A stretch of DNA of 15,145 bases from Flavobacterium lindanitolerans (GCF_002846575.1 NZ_PJND01000014.1:1-15145); one strand, 5' to 3'; shown: positions 1-6,532, counted from the stretch's first letter. Translations and numbers: made by a program. The notes: a model not told the origin generated them from the letters alone.

Positions 1-74
1 CATTCCGAACAGAGAAGTTAAGCCCGCCTGCGCAGATGGTACTGCAATCCTGTGGGAGAGTATGTCGCCGCCTT
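1..74 (+). rRNA. rrf: 5S ribosomal RNA, 3' part (5' end outside window)
   Basis: The first bases carry the conserved 5S core CATTCCGAACAGAGAAGTTA, followed by AGCCCGCC and the 3' helix region GGGAGAGTATGTCGCCGCC. This is the 3' two-thirds of a bacterial 5S rRNA, a component of the large ribosomal subunit. About 35 to 40 bases of the 5' end lie before the window. The exact 3' end is uncertain by a few bases. A strong terminator follows at once, so this is the distal end of an rRNA operon with no tRNA after the 5S gene. Confidence 0.95.
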
Positions 75-80
75 CCTTTG

Positions 81-110
81 AAAAGGGTTCCCGATTGGGA
101 ACCCTTTTTT
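81..110 (+). terminator. Intrinsic terminator of the rRNA operon
   Basis: A perfect 12-bp stem (81-92 with 97-108) closes on the four-base loop GATT; the T run lies at 105-110. It starts a few bases after the 5S end and is the strongest terminator in the window, as expected for an rRNA operon. Confidence 0.9.
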
Positions 111-214
111 GTTTTGGGGAAAACTAAAATATAGGAATGATAAAGTTTTTCTAAAATTCTTTTACCCCAATTGGGAATAAGGTAACTTTATATGGTAACA
201 TAAAATTCAATGCT

Positions 215-514
215 ATGAAAAAGTTGCTTTATTTATCGATGTTGTTCCTGAGTTTAGGTTTGTTTGCTTCTTTTGAAAGTATAAAAGCCCTGAAAAATGA
301 TTCATTTATACAGGAAAAGGAATATAAAAAGATAGCTCCGGAAGAAGTTAAGAAAGAGGCCCTTATCAATATAAAGGCAAAATATGGTGATTACCAAATA
401 GTTGAGGCTGGTGTTGCTGCTGATGGAGAGTATAAACTGGTCTTAAAAAAAGACAATGCTTCCATTACCGCCCTGTTTACAGCAAATGGTGAGTTAATTA
501 AAATATTACAATAA
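215..514 (+). CDS. Small exported protein, PepSY-like
   Basis: This 99-residue protein starts with a basic n-region (MKKLL) and a hydrophobic stretch to about residue 19, which looks like an Sec signal peptide cleaved near residue 19 or 25. The mature part is about 75 residues and is Lys/Glu-rich. Its pattern (YGDYQIVEAG, a charged turn, GEYKLVLKK, then ITALFTANGELIKIL) alternates short beta strands and ends in a strand-turn-strand around NGE. This resembles PepSY-like/DUF2874 small periplasmic domains, but I cannot confirm that family by eye. There is no Cys and no catalytic motif. The gene stands alone between the rRNA terminator and a convergent terminator. Function is unknown. The ATG at 215 is the only sensible start because it gives a complete signal peptide. 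Confidence 0.75.
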   Translation: MKKLLYLSMLFLSLGLFASFESIKALKNDSFIQEKEYKKIAPEEVKKEALINIKAKYGDYQIVEAGVAADGEYKLVLKKDNASITALFTANGELIKILQ

Positions 515-541
515 AATCCGGTTTAATTACCGGATTTTTTG
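514..541. terminator. Shared convergent terminator
   Basis: A perfect 9-bp stem (514-522 with 529-537) encloses a 6-nt loop. A T run follows on the plus strand (535-540), and an A-rich stretch precedes it, which reads as a T-rich tail on the minus strand. It lies immediately after the stop of the small exported protein and overlaps the stop codon of the endonuclease III homologue at 523-525. It therefore probably terminates both converging transcripts. Confidence 0.8.
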
Positions 542-1173
542 TTTTTATAAAATTCACATACAGAGTTCATTAGGCATTCACTGTGTTTTGGATTGGACGG
601 CCTGCAGGTTTCTCTGCCTAAGAATGATATTGCCATTCCAACTTCTGACCACATTGATTTTGGCAATACTTCCATCATTTCCTTCTCAATTTTGTCAGCA
701 TCCTTTCCCTTTGCAATTCCTAATCGGGGAGCTACTCTCACCACATGCAAATCGGCCATTATACCTTCAGCCGGAACTCCTGCTTCTCTCATGATGACAT
801 TGGCAGATTTTCTTCCAATACCTTTCAGGGCAGTCAATTCCTTCATAGTCACAGGAATATTTTTATCCTGTTTTATACTCTCAGCAATTTCAAGAAGCCA
901 TTTGATTTTATTACCATGAAAGCGAACTTCTTCAATATAAGGAAGTAAGGATTTCTCATCCGCCTGAGCCAGAGATTTCATATTTGGGAACGCCTGGAAC
1001 AAATTGGGAGCAATTTTATTGATATGTGCATCGCTGTCCTGTGCAGATAAAACAACCATAACCAACAACTGATATAAGTTTTTATACTCTAACGGATGTT
1101 GTTTGTTTTTATATTTAGCAATTAATGGTTTTAGGGCTGTTGCCCAATCTGTCTGCTCATTAAATAGATCCAT
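523..1173 (-). CDS. Endonuclease III-family DNA glycosylase/AP lyase
   Basis: This 216-residue protein matches the HhH-GPD base-excision repair family, which removes oxidised pyrimidines and nicks abasic DNA. Visible landmarks are VLSAQDSDAHINK (41-53, compare VLSAQATD in E. coli Nth), the helix-hairpin-helix LKGIGRKSANVI (116-127) with the probable catalytic lysine K122, and ADLHVVRVAPRLG (140-152) with the probable catalytic aspartate D141. Length fits Nth (about 211). The C-terminal iron-sulfur loop is odd: C190, H197, C200 and C206 replace the usual C-X6-C-X2-C-X5-C, so the second ligand is His (codon CAC). It is the last gene of a four-gene operon, starting one base after the msrB stop. 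Because of the altered loop I do not assign the symbol nth; it may be a paralogue of a canonical Nth elsewhere in the genome. Confidence 0.9.
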   Translation of the reverse strand: MDLFNEQTDWATALKPLIAKYKNKQHPLEYKNLYQLLVMVVLSAQDSDAHINKIAPNLFQAFPNMKSLAQADEKSLLPYIEEVRFHGNKIKWLLEIAESIKQDKNIPVTMKELTALKGIGRKSANVIMREAGVPAEGIMADLHVVRVAPRLGIAKGKDADKIEKEMMEVLPKSMWSEVGMAISFLGRETCRPSNPKHSECLMNSVCEFYKNKKSGN

Positions 1174-1174
1174 A

Positions 1175-1567
1175 TTACTTTTCTTTAAAGTCTACAGATA
1201 AAGAATTGACACAATAGCGTTGTCCCGTTTCTGTTGGACCGTCATCAAAAACATGGCCTAAATGACCACCACAGTTTGCACATAGAATTTCAGTACGCAG
1301 CATACCGTGTGAAGTATCCTTAACATATTCTATTTTTCCAGGCAATGCTTCATCAAAAGAAGGCCATCCGCAGTGGGAATCAAATTTAGAACTGCTTTCG
1401 AATAATGGCTCTCCACAAGCACCGCAGCAATAGGTTCCCTTTTCAAAAAACAGGTTGTATTTTCCGGAATGGGGAAATTCGGTTCCTTTTTGGCGTAAAA
1501 TTTTATAACGTTCGGAACCCAATTCATTTTTCCATTCTTCTTCGGTTTTGTTTACTGGATATTTCAT
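1175..1567 (-). CDS. msrB: Peptide-methionine (R)-S-oxide reductase, cytoplasmic
   Basis: This 130-residue single-domain MsrB reduces methionine-R-sulfoxide in proteins, using thioredoxin for recycling. From the chosen start, the zinc site is C48-x-x-C51 plus C96-x-x-C99, the resolving cysteine is C66 in HCGWPSF, and the catalytic cysteine is C119 in [18 protein letters not shown] (100-111) is the family signature. There is no signal peptide, so it should act in the cytoplasm. The open frame extends 8 codons upstream to a possible start at 1591, but that would overlap the preceding gene. The ATG at 1567 lies 4 bases after that gene's stop and gives the usual MsrB N-terminus (MKYPVNKTEEEW). 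It is the third gene of the minus-strand operon. Confidence 0.95.
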   Translation of the reverse strand: MKYPVNKTEEEWKNELGSERYKILRQKGTEFPHSGKYNLFFEKGTYCCGACGEPLFESSSKFDSHCGWPSFDEALPGKIEYVKDTSHGMLRTEILCANCGGHLGHVFDDGPTETGQRYCVNSLSVDFKEK

Positions 1568-1571
1568 AGCA

Positions 1572-2060
1572 TTATTTTTTAGCAGGTACAAACTTTATAG
1601 AAACAGAATTAGTACAGAAACGTTTTCCTGTGGTTTGAGCCGGTCCATCATCAAAGACATGACCCAAATGTCCGCCACATTTAGCACACATGACTTCCGT
1701 TCTGACCATTCCAAAACTGGTATCTTCCTTATAGATTACAGAACCTTTAATGGCCTGATCGAAAGAAGGCCAACCGCAATCAGAATGAAATTTGGCATTT
1801 GAAGTAAAAAGAACATTTCCGCATGCTGCGCAAACATAATTGCCTTTTTCGAAATGATTGTAATATTCTCCGGTAAAAGCTCTTTCGGTTCCTTTTTTTC
1901 GAAGCACTTCATATTGTTCCGGTGTCAGTTCTTTTTTCCATTCCGCATCGGTTTTTTGGATTTGTTTTGGTGTTTCTCTTTTTGAAATTTCCTTTTTTTC
2001 CTGGCTATGACAGGACACAAAAGCAAAAATCGAAACCAGCAATACAATATAGTGTCTCAT
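1572..2060 (-). CDS. msrB: Peptide-methionine (R)-S-oxide reductase, exported lipoprotein
   Basis: This is a second MsrB of 162 residues. It begins with an SpII signal peptide, [17 protein letters not shown], with the lipobox at FVSC and Cys17 as the lipidated residue, so the enzyme should be anchored in the envelope, facing the periplasm. After a charged linker the MsrB domain runs from about residue 35 to 157: zinc cysteines C77/C80 and C125/C128, resolving C95 in DCGWPSF, catalytic C149 in RFCTNS. All catalytic and zinc residues are present. An exported MsrB needs a periplasmic reductant, which is not encoded in this window. It sits 5 bases after the hydrolase gene and 4 bases before the cytoplasmic msrB. 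The two proteins are clearly diverged, so the duplication is not recent. Confidence 0.95.
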   Translation of the reverse strand: MRHYIVLLVSIFAFVSCHSQEKKEISKRETPKQIQKTDAEWKKELTPEQYEVLRKKGTERAFTGEYYNHFEKGNYVCAACGNVLFTSNAKFHSDCGWPSFDQAIKGSVIYKEDTSFGMVRTEVMCAKCGGHLGHVFDDGPAQTTGKRFCTNSVSIKFVPAKK

Positions 2061-2065
2061 AATTT

Positions 2066-2926
2066 TTAATTTAGAAATTCTATAATTTTTTTAATGACTT
2101 TAGTATCACCCAATATTTTTCGGTGACCAAGACCTTCTGTTATGACTAATTCGCCGTCTTTTAAGTTTTCCCGGATATGGTAGGCTGCTTTAACAGGAAC
2201 GTCTTCATCCTCTTTATCATGGATAACCAATACAGGAATGGTTACTTCCTTTGCGGCCCTGTAGGCTGAAAAATTATCCATAGGTTCCTTGATTTTCTTT
2301 TCAAAACTGGCTTTCATTTTTTTACTGATAGCAATATTCATTCCCAATTTCTCAATAAAATCATCCATAATATCTTCCACAATATCGCCACTTCCAATAA
2401 TCACCGCTTTTTTTACATTTAATCCTCTTTTTATAGCATTTAAAATTGACATACCTCCCAATGAATGGCCTATAGCATATTCAAATGGTCCGAATTTTTT
2501 TTCTAATTCCAGAATACTGACGATAAATTCAGCCATATTACTGGTTTTACCAGAAGATTTTCCATGTGCCGGTGCATCAAAACTTAGGGTCGAATACCCT
2601 AATTTTAGCATTTCATCAGCAATTTTAACCAATTGGGTACCTCTGCCAGACCAACCATGAACAAGCAATATTTTTTTATCACTGCTACCATAATTATATA
2701 CGACAATTTCTTTACCTAAGTTTTGAATGAATACGTTTTGCTGAAGTGAATTCTTATCCATCCCAATTTCTCGTTTTGGGAGTTTGTGCTTAATAGGCGA
2801 AGTAAAAAGTTTAGCTGCAAATTTCATAGCCAGTTTTGGCGAAATTGCTTCGGTTATTTTGGCGGTTATCAGGATGGGTTTCGGTATTTTGAGTGACTGC
2901 TGGTGCGTTTTTGGTTTTTCAGACAT
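2066..2926 (-). CDS. Alpha/beta hydrolase family protein
   Basis: The 286-residue protein has a classical alpha/beta hydrolase core: oxyanion-region [10 protein letters not shown] (about 87-96), FDAPAHGKS (116-124), nucleophile elbow GHSLGG with Ser155, probable acid D240 in HDKEDEDVP, and His268 in GLGHRKIL. No signal peptide or lipobox is present, so a cytoplasmic location is likely, although residues 15-45 form an amphipathic stretch that might contact membrane. The substrate cannot be told from the sequence; the family includes esterases, lipases and peptidases. The open frame can be extended to a TTG at 2944, but the ATG at 2926 is preferred. It is the first gene of the operon with two msrB genes and an endonuclease III homologue, 5 bases from the next gene. 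Confidence 0.88.
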   Translation of the reverse strand: MSEKPKTHQQSLKIPKPILITAKITEAISPKLAMKFAAKLFTSPIKHKLPKREIGMDKNSLQQNVFIQNLGKEIVVYNYGSSDKKILLVHGWSGRGTQLVKIADEMLKLGYSTLSFDAPAHGKSSGKTSNMAEFIVSILELEKKFGPFEYAIGHSLGGMSILNAIKRGLNVKKAVIIGSGDIVEDIMDDFIEKLGMNIAISKKMKASFEKKIKEPMDNFSAYRAAKEVTIPVLVIHDKEDEDVPVKAAYHIRENLKDGELVITEGLGHRKILGDTKVIKKIIEFLN

Positions 2927-3089
2927 ACTCCAATTTTTATGCAAGTTAAAATATATTAAATTTAGGAATCATAAATTAAATATAAAAGATATTTCCATGT
3001 TCAAAACCTATAAATAGAATCATTTCTAAATCAACAGGTTGCTTTGATATTTGGTTTAGCCGTTTCAAATAATGAAGCCTGGCATGGAG

Positions 3090-3109
3090 ATTGTTAATAT
3101 TTTAACAAT
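3090..3109. promoter_or_regulatory. Perfect inverted repeat upstream of the M48 protease gene
   Basis: Two 8-base arms, ATTGTTAA and TTAACAAT, flank the spacer TATT. The site lies in the 258-bp divergent gap (2927-3184) between the hydrolase operon and the protease gene, centred about 50 bases before the protease gene's -7 element. Symmetry of this size and form (GTTAA-N4-TTAAC) suits a dimeric helix-turn-helix regulator. No regulator can be named. The rest of the gap is AT-rich with no gene that I can support. Confidence 0.35.
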
Positions 3110-3150
3110 AAATAAAGATTTCGTAGAAATTAAGTATCAAAGTAAATTAG

Positions 3151-3158
3151 TAAATTTG
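3151..3158 (+). promoter_or_regulatory. Candidate promoter -7 element for the M48 protease gene
   Basis: TAAATTTG matches the Bacteroidetes -7 consensus TANNTTTG exactly and lies 27 bases before the ATG. A convincing -33 TTTG at the usual distance is not visible. Confidence 0.5.
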
Positions 3159-3184
3159 AGTAATAACCAATCAAAATAGTTCTC

Positions 3185-4003
3185 ATGAAAAGAAGATATC
3201 TGTTAATACCGATTGCAATATTTGGTATTGTTTATTCTTGTGCGACCAATCCGTTTACCGGAAAAAGCACATTGGCACTGGTTCCTGATTCGCAGATTTT
3301 ACCGTCAGCTTTTCAGCAGTATAGTACTTTTTTAAAGGAAAATAAAGTGGTGACCGGAACTGCGGACGCACAGCGAGTGGTAACCGTAGGAACAAAAATT
3401 AAAAATGCTGCCGAAAAATACCTGAATGCCAATGGTTATAAAGGTTATTTAAAAGATTACCAATGGGAATATAAGCTGGTAGAAAGTAAAGAAGTGAATG
3501 CCTGGTGTATGCCTGGCGGAAAGATTGTTTTTTATACAGGAATTCTTCCTATTACAAAAGATGAAACAGGTATGGCAGTCGTTATGGGACACGAAGTAGC
3601 GCACGCCTTGCTAAATCACGGACAACAAAGAATGAGTGCCGATGTATTACAGCAGTTAGGGAGTGTTGGTGTTGGAGCTGCCGTAGGAAACCAAAGCGAA
3701 TCTATTCAGAAAATTGCAATGCAGGCCTATGGAGTGGGTACACAATATGGCGTAACCCTACCGTTTAGCCGAAGCCATGAAAGCGAAGCAGACAAAGTAG
3801 GGCTGACCTTAATGGCGATAGCGGGTTACAATCCGGAACAGTCGGTTGCTTTCTGGGAAAGAATGGCGGCAAATTCAGGAGGCAATGCACCACCGGAATT
3901 TATGAGTACGCACCCGTCTAATACGACAAGAATCGCGAACCTTAAAGCGTTGATTCCTCAGGCAAAAGCTGAAGCTGCAAAATACGGTGTGACATTTAAA
4001 TAA
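3185..4003 (+). CDS. M48-family metalloprotease lipoprotein
   Basis: This 272-residue protein is a zinc metallopeptidase of the M48 family, close in layout to the short E. coli envelope proteases LoiP and YcaL. It has an SpII signal peptide with lipobox VYSC and lipidated Cys19, followed by the family's typical ATNPFTGK. The zinc site is HEVAH (H136, E137, H140), and the third ligand is a glutamate of SHESEAD, probably E199. The stretch NAWCMPGGKIVFYTGIL (105-121) is also typical. No LES-like acidic motif follows Cys19, so a periplasm-facing outer-membrane location is likelier than the cell surface. It has no TPR domain, unlike BepA. Expected role: degradation of misfolded envelope proteins. 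It is monocistronic: own promoter, and terminator at 4041. Confidence 0.93.
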   Translation: MKRRYLLIPIAIFGIVYSCATNPFTGKSTLALVPDSQILPSAFQQYSTFLKENKVVTGTADAQRVVTVGTKIKNAAEKYLNANGYKGYLKDYQWEYKLVESKEVNAWCMPGGKIVFYTGILPITKDETGMAVVMGHEVAHALLNHGQQRMSADVLQQLGSVGVGAAVGNQSESIQKIAMQAYGVGTQYGVTLPFSRSHESEADKVGLTLMAIAGYNPEQSVAFWERMAANSGGNAPPEFMSTHPSNTTRIANLKALIPQAKAEAAKYGVTFK

Positions 4004-4010
4004 AAGATAA

Positions 4011-4040
4011 TCTGGATTAGATAAAAAAATAATATCTTCG
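4011..4040 (+). promoter_or_regulatory. Candidate promoter of the MFS transporter gene
   Basis: TATCTTCG at 4033-4040 is one mismatch from TANNTTTG. TCTG at 4011-4014, 18 bases upstream, may serve as a -33 element. The 17 bases ending at 4040 are repeated exactly before porQ (9068-9084), which supports a promoter role. The element abuts the stem of the terminator at 4041. Confidence 0.45.
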
Positions 4041-4067
4041 AAGCTGTTCTAACGGACAGCTTTTTTT
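4041..4067 (+). terminator. Terminator of the M48 protease gene
   Basis: A 7-bp stem (AAGCTGT 4041-4047 with ACAGCTT 4056-4062) and an 8-nt loop are followed by a T run to 4067. It ends 20 bases before the next start codon. Confidence 0.75.
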
Positions 4068-4086
4068 ATACCTAAAAAACAAACTT

Positions 4087-5388
4087 ATGCAAACAACTTT
4101 ACCTAAGGGAAGTAAGAAATTAATGAATGCCTGGGCATTTTATGATTGGGCAAATTCAGTGTATCCTCTGGTTATATCTTCTGCTATTTTTCCTCTGTAT
4201 TTTGGATTTCTTTTCCCAAAGGAAACTCCCGATGTACAGTTTTTAGGATATGATTTCAAGGCAACCGCACTAATAAGTTTTGTTACCGCTTTCGCATTTC
4301 TGGTGGTAGCTTTTATTTCTCCCTTTCTTTCAGGAATAGCAGATTTTGTAGGTAATAAAAAAAGATTCCTGCAATTTTTCTGCTTTTTGGGAGCCAGCTC
4401 CTGCATTGGAATGTATTGGTTTACGGTTGATAATATCTATTTTGGTATAACTTGTTTCTTCTTTGGGCTTATAGGTTTTTGGGGAAGTTTGGTTTTTTAT
4501 AATTCCTATTTGCCGGATATAGCTTTTACAGAACAGCAGGACGGATTAAGTGCAAGAGGGTACTCTATGGGATATATTGGCAGTGTCATATTATTACTCA
4601 TTTGCCTGTACCTGATTTTAAGCAAAGAAGGTGTGGAGGCACTTGAGATGATGAAAGTTTCTTTCGCCCTCACAGGTGTTTGGTGGCTGTTGTTTAGCCA
4701 ATATGCTTTTTATTATCTTCCAAAAGGGAATAAGAACGCAGACAAAATTACAAAAGACATCCTTTTGAGTGGTTTCAGGGAATTAAAGAAAGTAAAAAAT
4801 GAACTGCTGAAACACTTATCATTATCACGATATCTGGCTGCTTTTTTTGTTTACAGTATGGCAGTTCAAACGGTAATGCTGGTGGCTACTTATTTTGGAG
4901 AGCAGGAAATTAATTGGGCAGATACGGAAGAAAAAACCAAAGGTTTGATTATTAGTATTTTGGTTATTCAATTAGTAGCGGTACTTGGCGCTATAGTGAC
5001 GGCAAAACTATCTAATAAATTCGGAAACATAAAAACACTAATTGTTATCAACTCAATCTGGGTAGTAATCTGTGTTTGCGCTTATTTTGTGACGGAACCG
5101 ATTCACTTTTATGTAACAGCCTGTTTTGTAGGTCTTGTGATGGGAGGAATTCAGGCGCTGTCACGTTCTACCTATTCTAAGTTTCTTCCAAAAACGGAAG
5201 ACACCACTTCATTTTTTAGTTTTTACGATGTAGCTGAAAAAATAGGTATTGTAATAGGAATGTGTGTTTATGGTCTGATTGACCAGATTACGGGCTCCAT
5301 GAGGAATTCTATCGTTTTCCTGGCTGTCTTTTTTATCGTTGGAGTTCTTTTACTTTTTAGGGTGCCAAAGTCAGTACCGAAAGAATAA
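4087..5388 (+). CDS. MFS transporter, UMF1/Atg22-like family
   Basis: The 433-residue protein is strongly hydrophobic with about 12 predicted membrane segments. The N-terminal NAWAFYDWANSVYP (14-27) is the hallmark of the UMF1 family, which also contains yeast vacuolar effluxer Atg22. A loop motif LSGIADFVGNKKRF (81-94) corresponds to MFS motif A, and FYNSYLPDIA (138-147) with SARGYSMGYIGSV (155-167) is also typical. Location is the inner membrane. Bacterial UMF1 substrates are mostly unknown; Atg22 exports amino acids from the vacuole, but extending that here would be a guess. The gene appears monocistronic. The short gap to the upstream gene (83 bases) holds a terminator and a candidate promoter. 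Confidence 0.9.
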   Translation: MQTTLPKGSKKLMNAWAFYDWANSVYPLVISSAIFPLYFGFLFPKETPDVQFLGYDFKATALISFVTAFAFLVVAFISPFLSGIADFVGNKKRFLQFFCFLGASSCIGMYWFTVDNIYFGITCFFFGLIGFWGSLVFYNSYLPDIAFTEQQDGLSARGYSMGYIGSVILLLICLYLILSKEGVEALEMMKVSFALTGVWWLLFSQYAFYYLPKGNKNADKITKDILLSGFRELKKVKNELLKHLSLSRYLAAFFVYSMAVQTVMLVATYFGEQEINWADTEEKTKGLIISILVIQLVAVLGAIVTAKLSNKFGNIKTLIVINSIWVVICVCAYFVTEPIHFYVTACFVGLVMGGIQALSRSTYSKFLPKTEDTTSFFSFYDVAEKIGIVIGMCVYGLIDQITGSMRNSIVFLAVFFIVGVLLLFRVPKSVPKE

Positions 5389-5420
5389 AAATATATTTTA
5401 TGCGTTTCAAATAAAAAATA

Positions 5421-5428
5421 TATATTTG
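5421..5428 (+). promoter_or_regulatory. Candidate promoter -7 element for the Fn3 lipoprotein gene
   Basis: TATATTTG fits TANNTTTG exactly, 33 bases before the ATG. No clear -33 element is visible. There is also no terminator hairpin between the MFS gene and this site, so some readthrough is possible. Confidence 0.5.
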
Positions 5429-5461
5429 GAAACCTAATTAACCCAACCTAACAAAAATAGA

Positions 5462-6343
5462 ATGAATAAATTAAAATTTTTAACTGCTTTTGTGCTGATT
5501 TTCACAGCTTTTAATTTTACATCCTGTGATAATGAGCCATTAGACAGTGCAATTGACCCTAATCCACAACCGTCATGTGTGGCGCCAACATCTTTTCAGG
5601 CCAGTAATTTTATCGGAGGTACTAATGTAAACCTAAGCTGGGTAGCAAGTTCAGAGGCAACTTCATGGGAAGTACAATATGGCCCAACCGGATTTGCTAT
5701 TGGAGAAGGTACATCTGTTTTTTCTGATGTTACCAATGTCACTATCACAGGTCTGGTTTCCACAAACACCTACCATTTTTATGTACGTTCCAACTGTTCA
5801 GAAAGCGAAGTTAGTTCCTGGATTGGACCAATTTCTGTAGGAACAAGTACTGGAGGTACACCTGGGGGTACAACAGGAGGAAGTTTTCGAGTAAAAATTG
5901 ACGGAGTTGATTTTGTAGCAAACAATGTAGTTGCAGTAAAACAAATGCCAGTTGATCCTATTACACATGCGCCAATTATAAATCCGGAAACTGGTCAGCC
6001 TTGGATTACATATAGTATTTCTGGAAATACAAATTTAAAAATGGTGAAGATAGATGTTACGGAATTAAATAGATCTTCATACGATTTACCTGGAAATGGA
6101 GCTGCCATTTCATATCATCCAAATGCTATGAATCCATTAGGTTCATACTATAGTCTAACTTTAGATGATGATGTCGTTATAGGTAATGTAACGATAACAG
6201 CAAATGATGCAGTAAACAAAAAGATTTCCGGAACATTTAATTGTAAGGTATATATGATTGATGCAAATACAGGGGAACCTGGTGGAACACCAAAACAATT
6301 AACAAATGGAGTTTTTACTAATGTTCCTTACACAATAGAATAA
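5462..6343 (+). CDS. Lipoprotein with fibronectin type III and DUF6252-like domains
   Basis: The 293-residue protein has an SpII signal peptide with lipobox FTSC and lipidated Cys22, followed by DNEPLDS. An acidic stretch directly after the cysteine resembles the lipoprotein export signal of Bacteroidetes, so surface exposure is plausible. Residues about 38-127 form one Fn3 domain: VNLSWVASSEATSWEVQY, then VTNVTITGLVSTNTYHFYVR in the later strands. A Gly/Thr linker (129-140) leads to a C-terminal domain (141-293) starting FRVKIDGVDFVANN and ending ISGTFNCKVY and NGVFTNVPY. This arrangement matches DUF6252, common in flavobacterial lipoproteins, although I judge this by pattern only. No catalytic residues are evident; binding or adhesion is a guess. 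Two cysteines (C39, C112) bracket the Fn3 domain and could form a disulfide. Confidence 0.82.
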   Translation: MNKLKFLTAFVLIFTAFNFTSCDNEPLDSAIDPNPQPSCVAPTSFQASNFIGGTNVNLSWVASSEATSWEVQYGPTGFAIGEGTSVFSDVTNVTITGLVSTNTYHFYVRSNCSESEVSSWIGPISVGTSTGGTPGGTTGGSFRVKIDGVDFVANNVVAVKQMPVDPITHAPIINPETGQPWITYSISGNTNLKMVKIDVTELNRSSYDLPGNGAAISYHPNAMNPLGSYYSLTLDDDVVIGNVTITANDAVNKKISGTFNCKVYMIDANTGEPGGTPKQLTNGVFTNVPYTIE

Positions 6344-6360
6344 TTTGTAACACCTAATAA

Positions 6361-6389
6361 AAAACCCGGATGAAAATTCGGGTTTTTTT
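6361..6389. terminator. Terminator after the Fn3 lipoprotein gene
   Basis: A 10-bp stem with one G-T pair (6361-6370 with 6377-6386) has a 6-nt loop and a T run to 6389. Adenines before the stem mean it could also stop minus-strand transcripts. Confidence 0.8.
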
Positions 6390-6401
6390 ATGGCATAAAG
6401 A

Positions 6402-6433
6402 TTGATTTTATATAAAAGCCAATAGTATCTTCG
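6402..6433 (+). promoter_or_regulatory. Candidate lon promoter
   Basis: TTG (6402-6404) and TATCTTCG (6426-6433) are separated by 21 bases, a normal spacing for the Bacteroidetes -33/-7 pair. The -7 element differs from TANNTTTG at one position and has the same sequence as those before the MFS gene and porQ. It would give a lon leader of about 95 nt. The -7 element lies inside the inverted repeat at 6419-6450. Confidence 0.5.
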
Positions 6434-6450
6434 TTATAGTACTCTATTGG
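6419..6450. repeat. Inverted repeat spanning the lon -7 element
   Basis: CCAATAG (6419-6425) and CTATTGG (6444-6450) are perfect 7-base arms around an 18-base centre holding TATCTTCG. A further TA/TA pair can form with a 2-nt bulge. It could be an operator for a repressor or heat-shock type control of lon, or merely a hairpin; the sequence does not decide. Confidence 0.3.
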
Positions 6451-6532
6451 TTTTCAAAGAGATATTGTTTTTACGGGTGCAAAGTAAAACTGTCTCTAAA
6501 AATGTTTAATGACAAAATGACTTAAATATAGT

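Noticed and set aside
166..175. Ten-base palindrome CCCAATTGGG upstream of the small exported protein
   Set aside because: About fifteen perfect 10-base palindromes are expected by chance in a window of this length, and there is no supporting promoter element.
588..948. Plus-strand frames opposite the endonuclease III homologue
   Set aside because: Overlapping shadows of a clearly recognisable minus-strand gene, with no domain-like content.
1568..1591. Longer start for the cytoplasmic msrB
   Set aside because: It would overlap the end of the upstream msrB; the ATG at 1567 gives the conserved N-terminus and a normal operon gap.
1175..2060. Recent tandem duplication of msrB
   Set aside because: The two copies differ substantially at DNA level and in N-terminal region; they are old paralogues, not a recent repeat.
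2927..2944. TTG start for the alpha/beta hydrolase
   Set aside because: An in-frame ATG at 2926 is preferred, and the six extra residues add no recognisable feature.
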